Shown piece after piece: positions 1 through 7,545 of a stretch of DNA of 64,000 nt. The DNA is taken from NCBI RefSeq assembly GCF_002845745.1, contig NZ_PIUM01000001.1, positions 310,001 to 374,000 of the forward strand. The letters run 5' to 3'. The notes under the pieces were generated by a model. That model made no database searches and was not told where the DNA came from. It saw nothing but the letters and a program-made list of their open reading frames with translations. This DNA comes from Telmatospirillum siberiense (lineage in GTDB: Bacteria > Pseudomonadota > Alphaproteobacteria > Rhodospirillales > Magnetospirillaceae). The position numbers were made by a program, and so were the translations under genes. Position 1 is the first letter of the stretch, and every line of letters starts with the position of its first letter.

Positions 1-1
1 C

Positions 2-343
2 TTCGCCGCCTATCTGGGGGCCGCGATGAAGCCGGCGCCGCATGGATGGCTGGGGAGTGTGATCTGCCTGGGGGCGATTTTCCTGCCGTCCTTTCTGCTG
101 GTGATCGGCGTCTTGCCGTTCTGGGATCGGCTGCGCCGGAAAGTTTGGGCCCGGGCGGCGTTGCAGGGGGTCAATGCGGCGGTGGTCGGCGTATTGCTGG
201 CCGCCCTCTATTCGCCGGTGTGGACCAGCGCGATTTTCGCGCCGGCCGATTTCGGTCTTGCCCTGGTGGCCTTCCTGCTGCTGGTTTTCTGGCGGTTGCC
301 GCCCTGGCTGGTGGTGATCATGGGGGCCCTGGCCACGGCGTAG
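2..343 (+). CDS. chrA: ChrA-family chromate transporter, C-terminal fragment
   Basis: The reading frame is open from the window edge, so the gene begins outside and only about 113 C-terminal residues are visible. The fragment is hydrophobic, with three or four membrane segments. It carries the pattern I associate with the second half of the CHR family: AIFLPSFLLV, then LPFWDRLR, then GVNAAVVG, then LLAALYSPVW. ChrA proteins export chromate from the cytoplasm at the expense of the proton-motive force. No chromate regulator is visible on this side. Family assignment is fairly secure. Substrate is inferred from the family. Confidence 0.8.
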   Translation, partial: FAAYLGAAMKPAPHGWLGSVICLGAIFLPSFLLVIGVLPFWDRLRRKVWARAALQGVNAAVVGVLLAALYSPVWTSAIFAPADFGLALVAFLLLVFWRLPPWLVVIMGALATA

Positions 344-436
344 GAACCGTTTGGGGCCTTTCCCGATTGAGGTGTAGAATTTATCGGACGGCATCGTTGA
401 CGGATCTCCTTTCGTTCTTTGGCTAAGGATGATGCG

Positions 437-1189
437 ATGTCCCGGATGGTCGCATTTCTCTGTTTCCTGATGTCGTTTCTCCTGGCGGGGGCCTATTGCC
501 ATGCCGAGACCGTAAGGGTTCTGACCGGAAATATTGAGCCTTATGCGATCGAGAACGGTCCGCGTCCGGGTTTCGCCATCGAGATCGTCCAGGAAATGGG
601 ACGGCGGGCCGGCATCGATGTCGAGATCAACTTCATGCCCTGGCAAAGGGCGTTGCTGGAGGCAAGCCTGGGGCACGATGTCGCCATCGTGCCCGTCGTG
701 CGGACGGTCGAGCGGGAAGCACTCTATAGCTGGATCCAGCCGATCATGCCGGGCGAGCCATTTTATCTTCTGGCGATACGTCCCGACGTCGACATTTCCA
801 GTTTCGAAGCCGTGAGGAATTCGGTGATCGGCGGCATGGCCAATGCTCCCGCCGAGAGCATCCTGAGGCGAGCCGGACTGCGGTATCTCGATCTGTCCAC
901 CGACAATATCATCAACGCCAGAAAGTTGTTGGCCGGCCGCTTCGATGTTTGGTTCGCCCGCGAGGCGGAAGCCAAATTGGCGATGACCAGATTGGGCGAG
1001 AGCCCGGCCCGACTGCGCCGTGGATTCGTCGTCGATGCGCCGCCGAGCTATCTGGCGGCGTCGCGGGATTTCTCGCCGCTTATCGCCCGGCGGCTGGCCA
1101 AGGCCTTCGATTCCATGAAGGCGGACGGCAGTTACGAACGGATCGTCAACAGTTACGGCTATGGTTGGCTGGCCAGGCAAGGTCCGTGA
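437..1189 (+). CDS. Periplasmic solute-binding protein, family 3 (amino-acid type)
   Basis: The 250-aa product has a cleavable signal peptide (hydrophobic run at residues 5-20, probable cleavage after CHA near 23). The rest looks like a bacterial family 3 extracellular solute-binding domain, with the early segment EPYAIENGPRPGFAIEIV and a terminal DGSYERIVNSYG. Such proteins normally deliver polar amino acids to an ABC importer, but no permease or ATPase lies nearby, so it may be an orphan receptor or sensor partner. I chose the ATG at 437 because AAGGAT sits six bases upstream; an in-frame TTG at 419 is less likely. It converges on the EAL regulator, with 18 bp between stops. Confidence 0.75.
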   Translation: MSRMVAFLCFLMSFLLAGAYCHAETVRVLTGNIEPYAIENGPRPGFAIEIVQEMGRRAGIDVEINFMPWQRALLEASLGHDVAIVPVVRTVEREALYSWIQPIMPGEPFYLLAIRPDVDISSFEAVRNSVIGGMANAPAESILRRAGLRYLDLSTDNIINARKLLAGRFDVWFAREAEAKLAMTRLGESPARLRRGFVVDAPPSYLAASRDFSPLIARRLAKAFDSMKADGSYERIVNSYGYGWLARQGP

Positions 1190-1207
1190 ATGGGGGCTCT
1201 TCTTTTA

Positions 1208-3460
1208 TTAAAAGACCGTATTTTGCCTTTCCTGCTTCAGCCACAGCACCAGGTTTTCTTCCGGCATTGGTTTGGCGAACAGGAAACCCTGCGCGACATC
1301 GCAGCCGATGTCGTGCAGATATTTCGCCTGCTCAGGGGTTTCGATGCCCTCCGCGACGGTGGTCAGGTTGAGCTTTCGACCGAGCGTCACGATGGTTTCG
1401 GTCAGATTCCCGCCCCGGTCTTGGCCGATTTCGCTCACGAAACTCCTGTCGATCTTCAATGTGCCGATAGGCATGAAATCGAGGCGTGACAGAGATGAGT
1501 AGCCGGTGCCGAAATCATCCAGTGCGACGCTGACGCCAAGTTGCTTGAGTTCGGCCAAGGTCGCCAGAACCTGCTTGGGGTCGTTCATGGTCAGGTTTTC
1601 GGTGATTTCCAGTTCCAACTGTGTGGGTTTCATGCCGTGATTTTCCAGAATGGCGGCGACGCGGCGCACGAAATCGGCGGAACGGAATTGCGTCAGGCTG
1701 GCGTTGACGGCGACGCGCGGCGGCGCGCCCGGCAAGGCCTGGACCTTGGTGAATAGCCGGCAGGCCTGGTCGAGGACCCAGTAGCCGATTTCGACGATCA
1801 GTCCGGAATCCTCGGCCAAGGGGATGAATACCGCCGGCGGCTGCACGAAACCGCCGCCCTGCGGCCAGCGGATCAAAGCCTCCATGCCCCACATCGTTTG
1901 GGTCTGAAACTCGATCTGGGGTTGATACCAGACCGACAACTCGCGCTTTTCAAACGCCAAATGCAGATCGCCGATGACGCTCAATCGCTGACGGAGCTTG
2001 TTCTCCATCTCAAGGGCGAAATAGGCGTAGTGCAAATGGGGGTCGAACCTGGCCAGGCTGAGCGCGATGTTGGAACGGCTCAGCAAGACGGCTCCGGATT
2101 GGGACTCGTCGGTGGCGCGGCACAATCCGAGCGTGACAGAGATCGGCAGCATATGCCCTTCGCAGGGAAGCGGCGCCTTGAAGAGATCCAGAAGAACGCT
2201 GGGATTGACCGCGCTTTCCGGTCCGGCGACCGCGAAAATATTGCCGTCGATGCGACCCAGGCGGCAGCTTTCCGGCAGGCCCTGACGTAATCGCAAGGCC
2301 ACCGCCCGCAGCAGGGCATTGCCGAAATCCTCTCCCAGTCCGTCGTTGACGTCGTGGAAATGGGCCAGATCGATCAGAGCCACGACGAGGCCCGCGTCCC
2401 GCTCTTCGGCACAATCGAGGATGCGGGTAAAGCCGCCGTGGTTGCAAAGTCCCGTCAGCAGGTCGTGAAAGGCCACGTGGTTCAATTCTTCGACAAGATG
2501 GACATTGCCGTAACAGGCCGAGATATTGGTGGTGAAGACCTCGATCAGGCTGCGATCGTTCGGCGAAAGGTTGCGCGTCGTATGGATGTAGATCGCACCT
2601 TCTATCTGGTCGCTGCGTAAATAGAGCACGGTGAAACGCTCGCCGAACTGATGGCGGCGCGCCGCCATCGCGGCGGCGATCAGATCGGGGATCGGGCTAT
2701 CGACCATCTGCGACAGCGGCAAGCTGAGATATTTGGAGAAGCGTCCGGCCGCGCCGACGATATATAGTTCCTCGTTGTCGGCGGGAGCGACGCGCATGCC
2801 GCGCTGGACGCAGACCAACCCGTCGACAGGAACGTCCAGCAAGGCGGCGATCTGCGTCAGCACGCCTTCCGCGAAGGTGTTGATCGCCCGCAACTCCATC
2901 AGATCGGCGGCGGCGTGAATGATCAATTCCAGTCCACGCCGATTTTCGGCGATGGTTCTGATTTGATGGTAGGAGCGAATGGCCGCCATCAAGGAGGTCA
3001 CCAGCCGGGTCTGGGTCAACTCGGATTTGGTGCGATAGTCGTTGATGTCGTAATGCTCGAAGACTTGCAGTTCGGGCGCGTAGCCCGGTTGTCCGGTCCG
3101 TAGGATGATGCGGGGCTCCGTCAGGCCGCGGACATTGCGGATATGTTCGGTCAGGTGAAGTCCCGCGTCGCTGGTCTCCATGACGACGTCCAGCAGGATC
3201 GCGGCGAAATTCGTTTCATGGTCGAGAATATCGCGGGCCGCGGCGGCCGAACCGGCATGAAGCAGCCGCAGCGGACGTCCCATGATCCGGACGTCCTTCA
3301 AGGCGTAATCGGTGGCCTGGTGCACCTCCTCGTCGTCGTCGACCACCAGGATGAGCCAATGGTCGTCGGAAATTGTTTCTTGTGCCGCGTCATCGTCGAG
3401 GATGAGCACGACGTCGTCGTTCTGCGACCCTTCGGTGTCGTGTCGGGACGGTGGGATCAT
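1208..3460 (-). CDS. Response regulator with DUF3369, degenerate GGDEF and EAL c-di-GMP phosphodiesterase domains
   Basis: This 750-aa cytoplasmic protein begins with a receiver domain (about residues 35-155; acidic patch DDD 41-43, phosphoacceptor Asp91, Lys145). A DUF3369-like sensory region follows (about 165-325), then a diguanylate-cyclase fold in which the GGDEF signature has become RIDGNIF, so cyclase activity is unlikely. The C-terminal EAL domain keeps MEALIRW, LELEITEN, LDDFGTGYSSL, LKIDRSF and VAEGIE, so c-di-GMP hydrolysis is expected. Its ATG overlaps the stop of the upstream histidine kinase (ATGA), and GGGGAG precedes the start. The pair probably forms a two-component system that lowers c-di-GMP when phosphorylated or dephosphorylated. 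Confidence 0.88.
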   Translation of the reverse strand: MIPPSRHDTEGSQNDDVVLILDDDAAQETISDDHWLILVVDDDEEVHQATDYALKDVRIMGRPLRLLHAGSAAAARDILDHETNFAAILLDVVMETSDAGLHLTEHIRNVRGLTEPRIILRTGQPGYAPELQVFEHYDINDYRTKSELTQTRLVTSLMAAIRSYHQIRTIAENRRGLELIIHAAADLMELRAINTFAEGVLTQIAALLDVPVDGLVCVQRGMRVAPADNEELYIVGAAGRFSKYLSLPLSQMVDSPIPDLIAAAMAARRHQFGERFTVLYLRSDQIEGAIYIHTTRNLSPNDRSLIEVFTTNISACYGNVHLVEELNHVAFHDLLTGLCNHGGFTRILDCAEERDAGLVVALIDLAHFHDVNDGLGEDFGNALLRAVALRLRQGLPESCRLGRIDGNIFAVAGPESAVNPSVLLDLFKAPLPCEGHMLPISVTLGLCRATDESQSGAVLLSRSNIALSLARFDPHLHYAYFALEMENKLRQRLSVIGDLHLAFEKRELSVWYQPQIEFQTQTMWGMEALIRWPQGGGFVQPPAVFIPLAEDSGLIVEIGYWVLDQACRLFTKVQALPGAPPRVAVNASLTQFRSADFVRRVAAILENHGMKPTQLELEITENLTMNDPKQVLATLAELKQLGVSVALDDFGTGYSSLSRLDFMPIGTLKIDRSFVSEIGQDRGGNLTETIVTLGRKLNLTTVAEGIETPEQAKYLHDIGCDVAQGFLFAKPMPEENLVLWLKQERQNTVF

Positions 3461-5094
3461 GTTTTCTCCCCGGATTGGTTCGGTTTTTTGATGGCGTCCA
3501 AGGGAAAGGACAAATCGAAGCGCGTTCCCGCGCCGGGATGCGAGGACATCCGCAAGTTGCCGTTCAATGCCCCGGTTACCAGGTTATAGACGATATAAAG
3601 TCCCAGTCCGGACCCGCCCTGGCCAAATTTCGTCGTAAAAAAAGGATCGAAGGCCCGCCTCGCCGTTTCCTCAGACATTCCCTTTCCATCATCCTGGTAG
3701 GTCAGCGTCAGATCGCCGTCTTCCGCCCGAGCCGTGATGGTAATGGTGCCGGTATGCTCGGCATCGAATGCATGCAATATACTATTTGTGATGAAATTTA
3801 TTAATATCTGTTCAATAGGTCCTGGATGATTATCGAGTAAAATGTCATCTGGAATATCAATTTTTACTGAAATTCCCGTATTTTTTAGTTTGTTGTGTAG
3901 GGATGACAGCATTTCCTGTACGATTGCGGCAAGCTGGAAGCGCCGCTGGCCGAAACTACCCTGGTCAACGGCGACCTGTTTGAAGTTGCCGATCATTCCT
4001 GCCGCACTTTCCGCCCCGCGGATCAGGATGCGCGTCGCTTCGAGGTTTTCCGCCACGAAATTGTCGAGAACCGACCGTTGTATGGAACCGGAACGGATAC
4101 GTTCCGCGAACGTTTCGGCGCGGGTCCGCAATGTGGTGGCCACGGTCAATATGTTGCCGAGCGGTGTATTGAGTTCGTGCGCCACGCCGGCCACCAACTG
4201 CCCCAGCGCCGCGAGCTTTTCGGCGTTGACCAGGTGGTCCATGGCCAGACGCAGGTTTTCGTTCGTCTTGGCAAGCTCGGCCGTCCGCTCTTCGACCCGA
4301 CGTTCCAGGGAGGCGGCCAATTGGCGGAGTTCCTCGCCGATGCGATCTTGTTCCGCGAGACTTTTCTGGAACGCCGTGATGAGACGATTGACGGCTTCGG
4401 CGATCATGCCAAGTTCGTCTTCCGCGTGCCCTTGCGGAACGGTTAGCATCTGCCGGATGGGTTGGCTTGGCTCGATCTCAGCGACGCTGCCGGCAAGTCG
4501 CAGCAGCGGCTTCGTGGTCAGGACATGAAAAAGCATCGCCATGATCGTGGCGATCGCGACGGCGCGGATCATGCTGGAGAGAGCCATGCGCGAAAAACCG
4601 TTCTCCAGATTGTCGAGAATTGCTCCGCTATCGATGGCGACCATCAGTTCTCCGACATGAATCGGCTCGCCGACGTAATTGTCGTTGAACAGCGCAATTT
4701 GGAACGGCGGAATCGGCGTCACGAGGTAATTTGAAATGTTGGTCAAATTCTGATCGGCGGGGGAGCGTTTGGCTTGCCCCAGAATTCCGCCGAAGTCGTC
4801 CCTGATTTCGGCGGAAAGGATCTCGTGGTCGTTGATGAGTTTGCTGACGATACGCTGTGCCAGGGTTTTATCGATGGTATAGGCCGCAGATGCGGCGGGT
4901 TCCGTCACCATATCGAGAACAAGGCGAATGGCTTCTTCCGATCGTGCTCTTTCCTCCCTTAAGTTGAGGAAGAATTCGACAAAACTCACTCCGAAGCCAA
5001 CAAGAAGGGCGATAATGACAGTAAAAAAAGCATGACGGGTGGATAGCCTGTGGCGTAGGGATGGTGATTTTCCATGGATGCTTGATGTCGACAT
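3457..5094 (-). CDS. Membrane sensor histidine kinase, partner of the EAL regulator
   Basis: The 545-aa protein has an N-terminal membrane segment (about 22-44), a periplasmic sensor of roughly 125 residues, a second membrane segment (about 172-193), a HAMP linker and a coiled coil (about 243-290). The HisKA box is VAGVAHELNTPLGN with His306. The ATPase domain shows NSILHAF, DDGKGM, FDPFFTTK and GSGLGLYIV. A PAS domain is not evident. It is the first gene of a two-gene operon and overlaps the downstream regulator by four bases, which makes that regulator its obvious partner. The signal sensed cannot be told from the sequence. Confidence 0.87.
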   Translation of the reverse strand: MSTSSIHGKSPSLRHRLSTRHAFFTVIIALLVGFGVSFVEFFLNLREERARSEEAIRLVLDMVTEPAASAAYTIDKTLAQRIVSKLINDHEILSAEIRDDFGGILGQAKRSPADQNLTNISNYLVTPIPPFQIALFNDNYVGEPIHVGELMVAIDSGAILDNLENGFSRMALSSMIRAVAIATIMAMLFHVLTTKPLLRLAGSVAEIEPSQPIRQMLTVPQGHAEDELGMIAEAVNRLITAFQKSLAEQDRIGEELRQLAASLERRVEERTAELAKTNENLRLAMDHLVNAEKLAALGQLVAGVAHELNTPLGNILTVATTLRTRAETFAERIRSGSIQRSVLDNFVAENLEATRILIRGAESAAGMIGNFKQVAVDQGSFGQRRFQLAAIVQEMLSSLHNKLKNTGISVKIDIPDDILLDNHPGPIEQILINFITNSILHAFDAEHTGTITITARAEDGDLTLTYQDDGKGMSEETARRAFDPFFTTKFGQGGSGLGLYIVYNLVTGALNGNLRMSSHPGAGTRFDLSFPLDAIKKPNQSGEKT

Positions 5095-5296
5095 CTCACA
5101 GTCCCTGCGTCCCGCAGCATATAATATCAGGCGTTATTTTTGATAAGTGAGTAATTCCATGAAGTCACGATGCTGCGCAAGATATGAGCTGACGCGTAAG
5201 CTTGCCGTGGAGGACCCCTTCACGAGTTATCCTATAATTAAATATATTGTATGGTTAGATTTTTTTGCGGTTTGATTGAGTTAAAAGCGGAAAACT

Positions 5297-6469
5297 CTAA
5301 CCCTCTTGGTGCCCGCAGATTAGCCCGCCGGTCCAGCGTCGGCGCATCGGCTGGGCGAGCGCCCAGGCGGCGAGCGAAAGCGAGGCCATGACGAGGAAGG
5401 CGTATCCGCCCAGGGACTGGTAAAGCCGCCCCGACATCAACATGGCCGCGCCCGGCACGATGCCGGTCGTCACCGCCGAATAGATTCCCTGTGCGCGGGC
5501 CGACAGGCCAGCCGGAATCGCCCGCATGATGAAGTGCATGGCTCCCAGATGGCCGGCACCGAAGGTGAAGGCGTGGAGCAATTGCGCCGGCGCCAGAAAC
5601 AAGGGATCGGTGGTGGCGGCGAGAACCGCCCAGCGGATCGCTCCGGCGATACCCGCGCAGGCGATCAGGCGACCCGGTCCGAAGCGGGCGATCAATCGGG
5701 CGCCGCAGGCGAACAGGACCACTTCCGCGATCACGCCTTCCGCCCATAAGCCGCCGATGACCGTGCCGGAAAGACCGGCTGCATGCCAATGCAGGGTGGC
5801 GAAACCGTAATAGATCATGTGGCTGGCCTGCATCAGGCTGCAAACGGCGAGAAACAGCAGAAAGACCGGGCGCGACAGCAACTCTCCGATCGGCTGCTGA
5901 CGGCTTTTCCCCGGCGCTTGCGGCAGGTCGGGCAGTTGGGCCGCGGCGAGAAGGGCAAGGACGAGGCCGGCCAGACAGCTTAGCAAAATGGCGGAGCGGG
6001 GCGCGTCGATCAGAAACTGGCCGGCCAGACCCGAAATGACGATAAAGCTCAACGATCCCCACAGGCGAATACGTCCATAATCGAGCCGATGGCGCACGGC
6101 GCTTTGCAAGGTCAGGCTGTCGCCCAGCGGCAACATGGCGGTGAAGGCTGCCGACGACAGCAATGTCGCCAGCAGTACGGCGGCGAAGCCATCCGCCCAG
6201 AAGAATAGGGTGGTTGTCGACAGGCTGAGGATGGCGAGAATGATCAGGCCCTTGCGGCGACCGCCATGGCGGTCGGTGATGTGCCCGAGCAAGGGGTTGG
6301 TGAGCGCCTTGACCAGATAGGAGGCGGCCAGTATCCAGCCGATCTCGGCCGCGGCGAGACCCTTCGAGGAAAGATAAAGCGGCCAATAGGGGAGCTGGAT
6401 GCCGATGACCGAGAACAGGGCGGCGTAATAAAAAGAAAGGCGGAGCGTTATGGATGGGCGACCGGTCAT
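5297..6469 (-). CDS. MFS transporter, LacY/HcaT-like (MFS_1_like)
   Basis: The 390-aa integral membrane protein has about 12 hydrophobic segments and the major-facilitator loop between helices 2 and 3 (GHITDRHGGRRKG). The segment RIRLWGSLSFI before helix 5 resembles the HcaT/LacY-like branch that imports aromatic acids or sugars. The ATG overlaps the stop of the carbamoyltransferase-like gene (ATGA at 6466-6469), making it the third gene of a translationally coupled operon with a beta-glucan synthase. Substrate is unknown. Moving a glucan-derived oligosaccharide or a carbamoylation-related metabolite is possible inference only. Confidence 0.8.
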   Translation of the reverse strand: MTGRPSITLRLSFYYAALFSVIGIQLPYWPLYLSSKGLAAAEIGWILAASYLVKALTNPLLGHITDRHGGRRKGLIILAILSLSTTTLFFWADGFAAVLLATLLSSAAFTAMLPLGDSLTLQSAVRHRLDYGRIRLWGSLSFIVISGLAGQFLIDAPRSAILLSCLAGLVLALLAAAQLPDLPQAPGKSRQQPIGELLSRPVFLLFLAVCSLMQASHMIYYGFATLHWHAAGLSGTVIGGLWAEGVIAEVVLFACGARLIARFGPGRLIACAGIAGAIRWAVLAATTDPLFLAPAQLLHAFTFGAGHLGAMHFIMRAIPAGLSARAQGIYSAVTTGIVPGAAMLMSGRLYQSLGGYAFLVMASLSLAAWALAQPMRRRWTGGLICGHQEG

Positions 6470-7545
6470 CGCGCGCGGCCGGCCTCCAGCGCCGCCACCC
6501 AGGCCTGTCCCAGGCTGACTCCCGGATCGCCGGGCGAGGCGGCCTTGGGCAACAGCGGGATCAGGCCGCGCTCGGCAAGGCCATCCTCCAGGCCCTGCCG
6601 CAGCACCTTGTTGAAGAAACAACCGCCTCCCATGGCGACCTTGCGAATGCCGGTCGCCTCCGCCGCCTGGCAAACCCAATCCAGCATGGCGGCGACCAGC
6701 GTGCCGTGAAACAGATCGGCGCCGTCGGCGGCGTCGCGGTCGAGCAGGGCTTCCATGGTGGGAAGGAGATCGAGGACTCCCTCGTCGATCGACCAGCCGT
6801 CTTTCAGGACACGCGGTCTGCGCACCATGGCTTCCAGCGCCATCGGCGCCTGGCCTTCGAAGTCGGCCACGAGGTGAACGCCTAAAAGACCGCAGGCGGC
6901 GTCGAACAGCCGGCCCGCGCTCGATGTCGGGGGACTGTTGAGATTTCGCCCGATGATATGTCCCAGCATGGCGGCGCCGGGTTGGGCGCCGTAGCGGCCG
7001 GCGATCTCGCCGTCGCGGCCCAACCGATGCAGGACGGCGGCGGCCATCCGCCAGGGTTGGCGCGACGCCAGATCCCCGCCCGGCTGTGCCAGGGGCGCCA
7101 AATGACCGATGCGACGGTAATCCGGTCCGTCGACCAGCAACAGTTCGCCTCCCCAGGATTGGTTGCCCGGGCCCAGGCCGAAACCGTCGAGGGCCAGTCC
7201 GATGACCGTTTCCTCCAAACCATGTTCGGCCGCGACGGCCGCGATATGGGCGTGGTGATGCTGCACGGCCAGGGCGGGAGAGCTCTGGCCTTCAGCCCAG
7301 CGGGTCGAATAGAAATCGGGGTGCAGGTCGTGGGCGATCAGGGCCGGTTTCAGGCCGAGAGTCCGGATCAGTTCCGCCGCCGCCCGCTCGAAGGTGGCGA
7401 TCGTCTCGCTGCTGTCCAGATTGCCGATGGCCGGCGTTATCAGGGCCAGATTGCCCTGGATGGCGCACAGCGTGTTTTTCAAAAAGGCCCCAACGGCCAG
7501 CGTCTCCGGCAGCCGGTGGGGCAGGGTGATCGCGATGGATGTCAT
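6466..7545 (-). CDS. Stand-alone HypF C-terminal (Kae1-like) carbamoyltransferase homologue
   Basis: The 359-aa protein matches only the Kae1-like C-terminal half of HypF, the carbamoyltransferase that builds NiFe-hydrogenase cyanide ligands. Visible motifs are HDLHPDFYST (72-81), the metal-binding QHHHAH (95-100), ALDGFGLG with WGGE (about 118-133), MGGGCFFNKV and PGDPGVSLGQ near the end. The acylphosphatase, zinc-finger and YrdC-like domains of full-length HypF (about 750 aa) are absent, and no hydrogenase or other hyp gene is present. It overlaps the GH17-GT2 glucan synthase upstream and the MFS gene downstream by four bases each, so O-carbamoylation of a glycan, as in TobZ/NodU-type enzymes, is a plausible but untested role. 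A degenerate ATP-binding protein with no transferase activity is the alternative. Confidence 0.78.
   Translation of the reverse strand: MTSIAITLPHRLPETLAVGAFLKNTLCAIQGNLALITPAIGNLDSSETIATFERAAAELIRTLGLKPALIAHDLHPDFYSTRWAEGQSSPALAVQHHHAHIAAVAAEHGLEETVIGLALDGFGLGPGNQSWGGELLLVDGPDYRRIGHLAPLAQPGGDLASRQPWRMAAAVLHRLGRDGEIAGRYGAQPGAAMLGHIIGRNLNSPPTSSAGRLFDAACGLLGVHLVADFEGQAPMALEAMVRRPRVLKDGWSIDEGVLDLLPTMEALLDRDAADGADLFHGTLVAAMLDWVCQAAEATGIRKVAMGGGCFFNKVLRQGLEDGLAERGLIPLLPKAASPGDPGVSLGQAWVAALEAGRAR

Noticed and set aside
5238-6386. 382-aa minus-strand frame overlapping the MFS gene
   Set aside because: Arg/Pro-rich shadow. The MFS frame has clear membrane helices and operon overlap.
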